55,769 nt of DNA. Source: an uncultured Sphingomonas sp. (GTDB lineage: Bacteria > Pseudomonadota > Alphaproteobacteria > Sphingomonadales > Sphingomonadaceae). Each line of letters begins with the position of its first letter. The first letter of the stretch is position 1. The notes below the pieces were generated by a model, which made no database searches, was not told where the DNA came from, and saw only the letters and a list, made by a program, of their open reading frames with translations. The stretch is from the NCBI RefSeq assembly GCF_937859915.1, contig NZ_CALMAW010000036.1:1-55769 (forward strand), in the 5' to 3' direction. Made by a program: the position numbers and the translations under genes. Shown in pieces: positions 26,564 through 34,883 of this stretch.

Positions 26564-26986
26564 TTAGCCCTTGAGGCTGTCGGGCACCTTGCCGCCATTG
26601 TCGGCGAGCTTCTGCATCACCGCCTTATGGAGCGCGATATTTTCCTCGGCGGTCCCGTCGGCACCGACATGGACGGCAAGCTCGCCGGCGAGGTCCTTGC
26701 GTGCTTGCAGGCTCGAATCCATGTCGAGCAGCTTGAGCAGGTCGACGATCGAGCGCTGCCAGTCGAGGCTTTTGCCCTTCGACGCTGCCATCTGCGTCAG
26801 CACCGCTTCGACGTCGACCGGCTGCGCCGGTGCGGCGGCGGGCGTCGCGGGTGCAGTCGGCGCGGCGGTGGGTGCGGTGGGCTGAGCTGCCGGAGCCGGT
26901 GCGGCAGCCGGCGCCGGAGCGGCAACAGGCGCCGCCGGCTGGCCGTGGTGAAAGATCTTGGTCATGATCGTGCCGAAGATGCTCAT
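26564..26986 (-). CDS. DUF3597 domain protein
   Basis: 140 residues. MSIFGTIMTKIFHH is followed by a ~45-residue Ala/Pro/Thr linker and then the DUF3597 domain (VDVEAVLTQMAASKGKSLDWQRSIVDLLKLL), ending with LADNGGKVPDSLKG. The family is small and stress-associated by context in some genomes but has no proven function. The start at 26986 is the family start. No signal peptide is seen. Confidence 0.85.
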   Translation of the reverse strand: MSIFGTIMTKIFHHGQPAAPVAAPAPAAAPAPAAQPTAPTAAPTAPATPAAAPAQPVDVEAVLTQMAASKGKSLDWQRSIVDLLKLLDMDSSLQARKDLAGELAVHVGADGTAEENIALHKAVMQKLADNGGKVPDSLKG

Positions 26987-27194
26987 CTCGCGTCCTTGTG
27001 CTGGGAAGCTCCCGGAGCGATCGCGGCATCGCGTTGTTCCGCCCCGCCGCGGCACGTCCTTGCGGAAGCGCGCGATTGGCGACGAGTGATGGCGGCGATC
27101 GGCTGAAGCGCCCGAATCCCGCCGACATGCTCGCCAGATCCATCGACACCAAACGCCGCGTCGATCGTTGGGGCGGAGCGTAGAGGAGGTGTCG

Positions 27195-27425
27195 ATGGCA
27201 CACAGATTGGCGGAAGCGCAGTTCAAGTCGGACGTTGCGCGGATCAGGTCGCACGCGCGAGACGAGGCTGCCAAAGAGGCGGTCGCGCGCGATGCACGCG
27301 CCGAACGGCATGCCCGCCGCGTCGGCAAGGCCAAGGCCGTGTCGGCGCCGGCGATCGTCGCCCTGACCGCGCTGGGCGGTGTCGCGCTAGGCTGGCGGCG
27401 CCGCGCGAAGGTAGCCGCCGAATAG
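27195..27425 (+). CDS. Small hypothetical protein with C-terminal hydrophobic stretch
   Basis: 76 residues from ATG at 27195, with a GGAGG site ahead. The first ~45 residues are a charged Ala/Arg/Glu helix (FKSDVARIRSHARDEAAKEAV). APAIVALTALGGVALGW then forms one membrane-length hydrophobic stretch, followed by RRRAKVAAE. It may be a small tail-anchored inner-membrane protein. No family is recognised. Confidence 0.55.
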   Translation: MAHRLAEAQFKSDVARIRSHARDEAAKEAVARDARAERHARRVGKAKAVSAPAIVALTALGGVALGWRRRAKVAAE

Positions 27426-27439
27426 GCACCGGAAGCGCG

Positions 27440-27955
27440 TCAGCTCTGCCGGATGCCGGTCGCATCGGCCTCCGTAAACGTCGCGATCGGCGCGATCGGT
27501 GTCATCATCACCAGCGGCAGGATCCGCGCCGTCGAGGCCTGATAATTGGCATAGAAAGGGTGGCAGTCGATGAGGAATGCCCAGATCTTGTCGCGCTCGT
27601 CACCCGCCGGCTCGCGCCACGTCGCGCGAAACGCCTGGCTGGCGATCTGGAAGGCGATCTCGTCGGCGCTTTCGAGATTGAGGTACCAGGCGGGATGCGC
27701 GTCGGCACCGCCCTTCGACGCGCAGATCACGACCTCGCCGCCAATGTCGGCATAGCAAAGCGGGGTGATGAACACTTTGCCGCTCTTGCGCCCGACATAT
27801 TTGATCAGGCAGTGAGTCGCGAACGCCCGCCCGCCGACGGGCGTGATGTCCATGATATGGCCTTGGGTGCCGCCAGAGCGAAGATACAGTTCGCGATGCT
27901 CGGTGACCCAGTCGCGGCGGACTGCGGTGATCGCGGCGGCGGATTCGTCGCTCAT
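27440..27955 (-). CDS. Deazaflavin-dependent (DDN/nitroreductase-type) oxidoreductase
   Basis: 171 residues of the split-barrel family that includes F420-dependent Ddn. The signature LIKYVGRKSGKVFITPLCYADIGGEVVICASKGGADAHPAWYLNL matches: RKSG, then the 'A-SKGG' turn and HPAWYLNL. The C-terminal half carries a flavin-facing RATWREPAGDERDKIW. ATG at 27955 follows AGGAAGG. It is the third minus-strand gene after the UGSC pair, 83 bases on. Whether it uses F420 or FMN cannot be seen; F420 is uncommon in this group. Confidence 0.8.
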   Translation of the reverse strand: MSDESAAAITAVRRDWVTEHRELYLRSGGTQGHIMDITPVGGRAFATHCLIKYVGRKSGKVFITPLCYADIGGEVVICASKGGADAHPAWYLNLESADEIAFQIASQAFRATWREPAGDERDKIWAFLIDCHPFYANYQASTARILPLVMMTPIAPIATFTEADATGIRQS

Positions 27956-28038
27956 GGCATGTGCCTTCCTGACCTGCTTCCCACGCAAACGGGCCGGCTG
28001 CTCTTCGTCAGCCTGGCCCGCCGGGTCTGCCAGATTCG

Positions 28039-29205
28039 CTATGCCGCCGCTACCGCCCCGGCTGCAGGCACCGCCGTCGCGATACTCTTGGTCTGCGCCA
28101 GTGCGCTGCCGAAGCTGTGCAGGCCGAGCGCGTGCAATCCGCCGAGCCCGCCGCAGACGAACAGCACCAGATCCTTGGGCTCGGGAGTCGCATAGACGTA
28201 GCCGTCGCCGCGGACCCGGCCCTGATCCTCGAGCTGGCCGCGGTGCAACCCCTGAAGCCAGTCCGCCGACACGCGTGCGTGCTTCCAGATGATCTCCTGC
28301 ACGTCCTCGAGCCTGGGCACTTCGCGCGCGACGAGGTCGGCGCAGATCGGATTGATCCCGATCGTCATCTCCGAAAACTCCATCGCCGGCGAATAGCAGT
28401 TGGCACCTGCATAGGAGACCGACTTTCCGATCATCTCGAGGAACGCCATCGCACCCGTCGAGGTCGTGTCGAGGATGTTCATCGTCCCCATCGTGCTGAA
28501 CGCGGTGACCGCGTTGCCCGCGATCCCGGCACGGCGTTCGGCGAGCGGCGCCCAGGGCGACTTCTCCTCCCACTCGCCCATCAGCAGCCCGGCGGTGCGT
28601 CCGGGCGAGCCAAAGGTTGTCTGCGAGCTGACGCCGGCGACCTGGCCGGCGACGTTGCGCAAGATCAGCCGGATCGCGCGTCCGATCGCATTGGCCCGGG
28701 TCGCGACGCCGCCGGCGCAGCCATAGCCATAGGGGATGTCGAGCGCGTCGCGCACCGGGCCGTTGACGATGAAGCCGGGATAGACCGATGCGGTCGTCGC
28801 ATTGACGCCGTACAATTCGAAATCGGGCTCGCTGATCGCCGCGATCGCCGCGATGATCAGCTCGAGCGAGGCGGCGGGCGCGCCTGCCATCACCGCGTTG
28901 ATCACGATCTTCTCGACGGTGCATTCCGAGCTGTCGGGCATCCGCGCGATCAGCTCGTCGGGATAGCGATCGTTCGCCGACAGGAACGTGCGAACGCGCG
29001 CGTCGGTCGGCGGGATCAGCGGCAGCCCGTCGCCCCAGCCCTGCTCGAGCGAGAATGTCGTGAACGCCTCGATATCGTCCTCCGCATCGAACCGCCGGCT
29101 GGTCAGCCAGTCGACCTCGCAGCCCGCCGGACCGCAATCGCGGCTGACGAGCAGCTTGGGAGTCGAGACGCCGCGATGCGACGGCGTGATCCTATGGATC
29201 GTCAC
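28039..29205 (-). CDS. Unrecognised protein partnered with UGSC-family protein
   Basis: 388 residues, no named family recognised. The N-terminal region has a CGPAGC motif (RDCGPAGCEVDW), then GWGDGLPLIPPTDARV. A second Gly/Cys-rich motif is PYGYGCAGGVATRANAIG, and a third Cys lies in GANCYSPAMEF. Long Ala/Gly/Ile stretches suggest an alpha/beta fold. Its start overlaps the UGSC gene stop by four bases, so they are translationally coupled and may form a complex. The Cys motifs suggest redox or metal chemistry. This is inference. Confidence 0.75.
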   Translation of the reverse strand: MTIHRITPSHRGVSTPKLLVSRDCGPAGCEVDWLTSRRFDAEDDIEAFTTFSLEQGWGDGLPLIPPTDARVRTFLSANDRYPDELIARMPDSSECTVEKIVINAVMAGAPAASLELIIAAIAAISEPDFELYGVNATTASVYPGFIVNGPVRDALDIPYGYGCAGGVATRANAIGRAIRLILRNVAGQVAGVSSQTTFGSPGRTAGLLMGEWEEKSPWAPLAERRAGIAGNAVTAFSTMGTMNILDTTSTGAMAFLEMIGKSVSYAGANCYSPAMEFSEMTIGINPICADLVAREVPRLEDVQEIIWKHARVSADWLQGLHRGQLEDQGRVRGDGYVYATPEPKDLVLFVCGGLGGLHALGLHSFGSALAQTKSIATAVPAAGAVAAA

Positions 29206-29762
29206 GCCGCCTGCTCCCGCGCAGTCAGGCTCGCGCCCATGACGCCGAGCAGGCCGTCGAAATAGGCTTCGGCAACGGGCTCGACTTCCTCGCGCGACAG
29301 TTCGTTGAGCGGATAGGGCAGGACGTGGACACGCAGCCCCGATCGCCCGCCCCGTGCCGCCAGCTCATGCGCGAACTCCTCGAAATTCTTGGTCGCCACC
29401 GCCACCGTCGGAACGCCGCTATTCGCGGCCGCGATCGCGTCGCGGATCGTCCAGCCCGTGCACGAGCCGCAATTGGCCAGACCCGAGACGACGATGTCGA
29501 CGGTCTTGAGCCAGGCTTCGAGCGACCGCGCCTGGTCCTCGCCCTCCTCGCCGGAGCGGTTGGTCGAGCGCCAATAGGTCACGGTCGCGCCGGCCGTCTC
29601 GAACTTCTGCGCCCAATTCTCGCTGATCAGATCCCAGCAGCGCCAGATCTGGTCGAGGCGGAAGCCGACCCGCTTGCCCGCGAGTTCGCCCGCATCGGGT
29701 CCGGGGCTGGCATTGTCGTCCATACGCTTGGCGGTGGGGTCGAGGATCTTTATCGAGGCCAT
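29202..29762 (-). CDS. UGSC-family protein with Cys in place of selenocysteine
   Basis: 186 residues. The key motif LANCGSCTGWTIRD is CGSC followed by T, where selenoprotein relatives have UGSC; no in-frame TGA occurs, so this is the Cys form. LAGKRVGFRLDQIWRCWDLIS and VPTVAVATKNFEEFAHELAA are the other family blocks. A thiol/selenol pair implies redox chemistry, but the reaction is unknown. ATG at 29762 follows AGGAG. It leads a three-gene minus-strand operon and diverges from a LysR gene 168 bases away. Confidence 0.8.
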   Translation of the reverse strand: MASIKILDPTAKRMDDNASPGPDAGELAGKRVGFRLDQIWRCWDLISENWAQKFETAGATVTYWRSTNRSGEEGEDQARSLEAWLKTVDIVVSGLANCGSCTGWTIRDAIAAANSGVPTVAVATKNFEEFAHELAARGGRSGLRVHVLPYPLNELSREEVEPVAEAYFDGLLGVMGASLTAREQAA

Positions 29763-29896
29763 CGTTCGTCTCCTGGTCTGCCGTGGCGACCTTGTCGGTC
29801 CGGGAGCGATGGTCGCCGGTCATCCACTCCGTAGCGGCTGATCGCCGCCGTCTTATGCAGTGCAGGCTTGCAGAGGCATGGCGGCGCGTCCAATGC

Positions 29897-29913
29897 ATTT
29901 GACGAGGTCAAAT
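29897..29913. promoter_or_regulatory. Operator-like palindrome before the LysR gene
   Basis: ATTTGAC-GAG-GTCAAAT is a perfect inverted repeat with 7-base arms and a 3-base spacer. It contains a T-N11-A LysR box (29900 to 29912). It lies 17 bases before the lysR ATG and 134 bases before the UGSC gene, in the shared divergent promoter region. It is probably bound by the LysR protein. This is inferred from form and position. Confidence 0.65.
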
Positions 29914-29930
29914 GATACGTCTGGCGCATC

Positions 29931-30815
29931 ATGCTCGAACTCCGTCACCTGCGAAACTTGACCGTGCTGGCGCGGCGGCTCAACTATGCCCGCGCCGCCG
30001 AAGAATTGGGGCTGACCCAGCCGACGCTCAGCCGCTCGATCCAAGCGCTCGAACGACAGCTCGGTCTGCAATTGTTCGATCGTGACCGCGGCGGCGTCAG
30101 CCTGACGCCGCAGGGCCGGCTGTTCGCGGAGCGCGCAAGCTTCCTGCTCGCCGACGCCGATGATCTCGAACGCCAGTCGCAGCTGAGCGCCGCGGGCGAC
30201 GCCGGCCGCATCCGCTTCGGCATGGCGCCGATGCCGGCGCGCGCGTTGCTCTCTGCGGTTTTGTCGCAACGGATCGCGGCGGCGCCCGAGGTCGCCAACG
30301 AGGTCATTGTCCGCGATGTCGAGGCGCTGTGGCAGCTGCTGCTCGCCGGCGAGATCGAGTTCTTCGTCAGCCAGGACGGCTTGCTCCACGACGTCTCGCA
30401 GGCGCGCGTCGATCTGCTCGGCCACTTCCCGCTCAGCCTGATCGTGCGCGCCGGGCATCCGCTGCTCGACGCGCCGGACAGCGATCGCCGCTTCCCGATC
30501 CTGCGCTCGAGCTGGGCGGGCCTGCCGCTGCCCCCGGCGATCCGCGATCATGTCCAGGGTGCGCCCAATGTCGTCGAGGATTTCGGCACGCTCGCCGAAC
30601 TCACCGCCGCGACCGATGCGATCTGGTTCTCGTCCGCCTACGCCGCCGCGCAGGAATTGGCCGACGGCCGGCTGTGCGAACTGCCGCAGCCGCATCGGCA
30701 CGAGGTCCGGGTGGTGATGTATACGCTCGCGCGGCGATCCCTGTCGCCGCTGGCCCGCGCGTTCAAGAAGGCGCTCCGCCAGCATATTGCGATACGCGCC
30801 CACCCGCCCGCCTGA
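29931..30815 (+). CDS. LysR-family transcriptional regulator
   Basis: 294 residues. The N-terminal winged helix-turn-helix is standard: MLELRHLRNLTVLARRLNYARAAEELGLTQPTLSRSIQALERQLG, LFDRDRGGVSLTPQG. The effector domain starts near residue 90 (GRIRFGMAPMPARALL). It is divergent from the UGSC operon and has a palindromic site just ahead of its start, so it most likely controls both. The ligand is unknown. Confidence 0.93.
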   Translation: MLELRHLRNLTVLARRLNYARAAEELGLTQPTLSRSIQALERQLGLQLFDRDRGGVSLTPQGRLFAERASFLLADADDLERQSQLSAAGDAGRIRFGMAPMPARALLSAVLSQRIAAAPEVANEVIVRDVEALWQLLLAGEIEFFVSQDGLLHDVSQARVDLLGHFPLSLIVRAGHPLLDAPDSDRRFPILRSSWAGLPLPPAIRDHVQGAPNVVEDFGTLAELTAATDAIWFSSAYAAAQELADGRLCELPQPHRHEVRVVMYTLARRSLSPLARAFKKALRQHIAIRAHPPA

Positions 30816-30959
30816 CCCGTATCAGAGCGATGCTTGCGGATCGCGGCGTGCCCCGGCAAAGGGTCCGCCCGCTTGGCGCTGCCAGCTGATGAGGATCGCC
30901 GAGATGCGCCGCCTGCCCGCCCCCCATCCTGCGCCACGCGCCGACGCGGAGCGGCGGCG

Positions 30960-32252
30960 ATGACGGGCGCCGGCCCGGTCGTGGGGCTCGACTTCGGCAC
31001 GACCAACACCGTCGTCGCGCTCGCGCGGGACGGCGGCGCCGAGATGGTCGCCTTCGAAGGGCCGCATATGCGCGACACCGCGTTCCGCTCAGCGCTGTGT
31101 TTCTGGCAGGACGATGCGGTGCGCGGCGGTCTCGCGTCGGATGCCGGCCCCTGGGCGATCTCGGAATATCTCGAATATCCGGAAGAAAGCCGGTTCATCC
31201 AGTCGTTCAAGACCGTCGCCGCAAGCGCCAGCTTCGAGACCGCCTCGATCTTCCACAGACGCTACCGTTTCGATGAGCTTGGCCACATCTTCCTTGACCG
31301 GCTCAAGGCGCACGCCGGTCGCACGCTCGACACGTCGCCAGCGCGCGTCATCGTCGGGCGACCGGTCGAATATGCCGGCGGCCGGCCCGATCCGGCGCTC
31401 GCGCGCACCCGCTACGACGCGATGTTCACGGGCTTCGGCGGCGAGGTCCACTATGTCTACGAGCCGCTCGGCGCCGCCTACAGCTATGCGTCGCGACTGA
31501 CCGAGCCCGCGACGATCCTCGTCGCCGACTTCGGCGGCGGCACCAGCGACTTCTCGGTGGTGCGCGTCGCCGCCGCGGGATCGTCCAAGCGCTGCATCCC
31601 GCTTGGCCATGCCGGCATCGGCATTGCAGGCGACCGATTCGATTTCCACATTCTCGACCGGCTGGTGCTGCCGCTGCTCGGCAAGGGCAGCCAGTATCGC
31701 TCGTTCGACAAGATCCTGGAGATCCCGCGCAGCTGGTATCACGACTTCGCCGACTGGTCGCGGCTCGCCCTGATGCGGACGCCCAAGATCCTCGCAGAAC
31801 TCGATCGCCTGCGCCGCAGCGCGATCGACGGCGAGGCGATCGGCCGGATGATCGCGGTGATCGAACGCGAGCAGGGCTATCCCCTCTATGAGGCGGTGGG
31901 CCGGGCTAAGCGTGCGCTGTCCACCGCGGACGAGACGATCTTCGCCTTCACCGGCGGCGGGCTCGACATCACGGCAGCGCTCGACCGCCGCGCTTTCGAG
32001 GCGTGGATCGCCGCGGACGTCGCCAAACTGGAGGCGACGGTCGACCGCGCGCTCGACATCGCCGCGGTGACGCCGGCCGAGATCGATCGCGTGTTCCTGA
32101 CCGGGGGCACCTCGCTGATCCCGCGCATCCGCCGGATCTTCGCCGACCGGTTCGGGGACGCGGTGATCGACGGCGGCGGCGAGCTGACCTCGATCGCGCA
32201 CGGTCTTGCGCTGATCGGCGCAGAGGATGACCTCGAGGCGTGGACCGCTTGA
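30960..32252 (+). CDS. Hsp70 family protein, YegD-like
   Basis: 430 residues, much shorter than DnaK (~640) because there is only the actin-like ATPase domain. VVGLDFGTTNTVVAL is phosphate-1, LVADFGGGTSDFSVVRV is phosphate-2, and VFLTGGTSLIPRIRRIFADRFG is the adenosine motif. It resembles YegD-type orphan chaperones with no substrate-binding domain and no J partner nearby. ATG at 30960 follows GGAGCGG. Its ending meets the end of the convergent TetR remnant. Confidence 0.88.
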   Translation: MTGAGPVVGLDFGTTNTVVALARDGGAEMVAFEGPHMRDTAFRSALCFWQDDAVRGGLASDAGPWAISEYLEYPEESRFIQSFKTVAASASFETASIFHRRYRFDELGHIFLDRLKAHAGRTLDTSPARVIVGRPVEYAGGRPDPALARTRYDAMFTGFGGEVHYVYEPLGAAYSYASRLTEPATILVADFGGGTSDFSVVRVAAAGSSKRCIPLGHAGIGIAGDRFDFHILDRLVLPLLGKGSQYRSFDKILEIPRSWYHDFADWSRLALMRTPKILAELDRLRRSAIDGEAIGRMIAVIEREQGYPLYEAVGRAKRALSTADETIFAFTGGGLDITAALDRRAFEAWIAADVAKLEATVDRALDIAAVTPAEIDRVFLTGGTSLIPRIRRIFADRFGDAVIDGGGELTSIAHGLALIGAEDDLEAWTA

Positions 32253-32268
32253 TCGCCAACTTGGCGCA

Positions 32269-32787
32269 TCACTCGGGTGGCACATCGCCGCGGTCCTCGC
32301 CTTCGTCGACGATCGCCTGCAGCGTCGCCGCCAGCCAGGCGATCGACTGCGGCGCCGCGACGCCGCCGATGCCCTGGCTCTGGATCGCCCATCCGGTCAG
32401 CAGCGCGAACATCGTCTCCGCGCGTTCCTCGGCATGCGGCGGGCCGAGCCACTGCGCGAGCGGGGCGATCATGTGTTGCTGCGCGACCCGCGTCGCGACC
32501 GTCCGCGCCTCGGGATCGGCGAGCGCGAGGACCAGCATCACGGTGATGTCCATCGAGCCCCGCTCGGTCGACAGCCGGCTCATCACCTCGCCGAACCGAT
32601 CCTTGTCGCGCGTGAAGACGCTGTGCTCGGCGATGGTACGGATCAGCGCCGCCTCGAACAGCCCGGCCTTGCTGCCGAAATAGCGCACCAGCAAGGCCGA
32701 GGTCACGCCGGCGTCGGCGGCGATCTCGCGAAGCCCGGTGCGCCCATAGCCGGACCGCGAGAAACTGCGCTGCGCTGAGTCAAGGCT
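32269..32787 (-). pseudogene. TetR regulator, 5' end missing
   Basis: The reading runs from LDSAQRSFSRSGYGRTGLRE (up to 32784) through IAADAGVTSALLVRYFGSKAGLF, an intact TetR DNA-binding helix set, into a normal effector domain ending DEGEDRGDVPPE. No ATG, GTG or TTG precedes this text in frame before a stop at 32842-32844; the only start is a GTG at 32706 inside the helix-turn-helix. The first ~10-20 codons and the promoter are lost. The break lies at ~32784, exactly where the neighbouring oxidoreductase text begins. Confidence 0.75.
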
Positions 32788-34691
32788 ATACCTGCCCGAA
32801 GGGTCGCGCGATCGGGAAGCTGCATCACCATCCGAGCGCGATCACGCAGCCGATGATGCGCCGCGGCGGCAAGCTTGTCCCGGTCAGCTGGGACGAATGC
32901 CTCGACGATCTCGCCGGCCGGCTGAAGACGGTGATCGACACGCACGGTCCCAATGCGATCGGCGTCTATTTTGGCAGCGGGCTCGGCATGGATGCGGCGG
33001 GCTTCAAGATGGGCGAGGCCTTCTACACCGCGCTCGGTGCACCGCCCAAATTTTCGCCGCTGACGATCGACGGCACCGCCAAGCTGCTCGTCACCACGAT
33101 GGTCGGCGGCTTTCCGGGGCTGAGCGGCAAGACCGACTATGACGATGCGACGATGCTGCTCTATGTCGGCGTCAACCCGATGGTCAGCCACGGCCACAAT
33201 ACCGGCATGTTCAATCCCGCCGGCCCGATCCGCGCGATGGTCAAGCGCGGCGGCGAAATCTGGACGATCGATCCGCTGCGCACCGAGACCGCGAAATTCT
33301 CCAGCCGCCATATCGCACCCTATCCGGGCAAGGATTATGCGATCCTCGCCTGGCTGGTGCGCGAGGTGATCGACGGCGGCCCGGTCACGCTCGCTCAGCC
33401 CGTCCAAGGACTGGACGATCTGCGCGCCGCGCTCGACGGCTTCGACCGCGCGACCGCCGCGCGGATTGCCGGAGTCGAGGAGCAGGAGCTCGACGATCTG
33501 CTCGCCGCGATCCGTCGCAAGGGCGGGGTCGTCGTCGAAACCGGTACCGGGCTGACGATGGCGTCGACCGCCAATGTCACCCAATGGTTCGCGACCGTCC
33601 TGACGATCTTGACCGGCAAGATGAACCGCAAGGGCGGGATCTGGTACCACCCCGGCTTTCTCACCTGCTACGACAGTTTCGAACTGCCGGTGATGGACGA
33701 TCCGTTCTCGCCCGGCCCGCCGACGATGCCGGACGTATCGGGCATTATCGGCGACTGGCCGTGCGCCGCGCTGCCCGGCGAGATCACGGCGGGGAACATC
33801 CGCGCCTTCGTCAATCTCGGCGGCAGCATGGTCCGCTCCTTCCCCGACGCCAACAGGCTGGTGCCCGCGCTCGGCACGCTCGACGTGCTGGTGTCGCTCG
33901 AGGTCGTCCACAATGAGACCACCGCGCTGTCGACCCACGTCCTGCCGACCAAGGACCAGGTCGAGCGCCCCGACATCTCGGTCTGGGATACGCTCTCGGG
34001 CAGCCTGTCGATGCTCTACTCGCCGCCCGTGGTCGAGCCGATGGGCGAGCGACGATCGGCATGGTGGATCCTCTCGCAGCTGATGCGGCGAATGGGGCTT
34101 CCCGTCCCTGACGACGTCCCGCACGACGATCGCATCCCGGGCGCCGACGACGCCATGCTCGCGCGGCTGATGACCTATGCGCGTTGCGGCTTCGACGATC
34201 TGCGCGACAAGGGCCAGGTGACGCTGCCACTCGAATTTCCGGGCGCTTGGGTCGATGCCTATATCGAAAGGATCGGCGGCTGGCGGCTGGCCCCTGCCCC
34301 GCTGGTCGCATTCTGGCACGAGATCCGCGCCGCCGACGAGGCGGCGATGCTCGATCCGGTTCCGCTGCGTTTCATCTCGCGCCGCCAACGCCGCAAGCTC
34401 AACGCGTCGCTCAGCTTTCTCGGCAGCCCCGCGGACGTCATCCTCCACCCGGACGATGCACGCACTTATGGTGTCGAGGATGGCCAGCGTGTCCGCGTGT
34501 GGACGTCCAGTGGCGAGATCGTCCTCACCGCCAATGTCAGCGACACGATCCGGCGCGGTGTCGCGTCGATCCCGCATGGGCATGAAACCGCCAACGTCAA
34601 TCTGCTGACCAGCGTTGACCATGTCGATCGCATGACCGGTATGGTGCGCTATACCGGCGTTCCGATCCGGATCGCGCCGGTCGCGGCGTAA
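32784..34691 (+). pseudogene. Molybdopterin oxidoreductase (FDH/DMSO reductase family), 5' end missing
   Basis: Family text starts at GYTCPKGRAIGKLHHHPSAI (32784), the last part of the N-terminal Fe4S4 domain, and continues uninterrupted through MMRRGGKLVPVSWDECLDDL to the C-terminal pterin-binding region (PADVILHPDDARTYGVEDGQRVRV). Only the last Cys of the four cluster ligands remains. The usual ~40-50 residues ahead, with the other Cys, and any promoter are missing; upstream is TetR sequence on the other strand. ATG at 32850/32853 could start a shortened protein. It would be an incomplete enzyme, perhaps once a formate dehydrogenase-like or related reductase. Confidence 0.75.
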
Positions 34692-34742
34692 CTAGCCGGC
34701 CGCCGGTCGAGCACCGACGGACCAGCCTCGCCACCGATAATG

Positions 34743-34794
34743 TTGCGTTGCAGCAACAATGTTACGCAATTTGCGATTCAGGTTGCGATGCAAC
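34743..34794. promoter_or_regulatory. Nested inverted repeats before the TonB receptor
   Basis: TTGCGT (34743-34748) and ACGCAA (34764-34769) enclose GTTGC-A-GCAAC (34747-34757). A third palindrome GTTGC-GAT-GCAAC lies at 34782-34794, 90 bases before the receptor start. All share a GTTGC/GCAAC core, as expected for operators of a dimeric regulator. The regulator is not identified. Confidence 0.55.
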
Positions 34795-34883
34795 GTAGCT
34801 GTCACGACCGCTCGCCATTAGGAGCCCCGCATCACGCCGCCCCGGACACATGAGGGCGCGGACGGTTCTTTTGGGGGTTACAC

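Noticed and set aside
29202-29762. Selenocysteine (UGA) in the UGSC protein
   Set aside because: The motif codon is TGC, an ordinary Cys; no in-frame TGA or SECIS-like element is seen.
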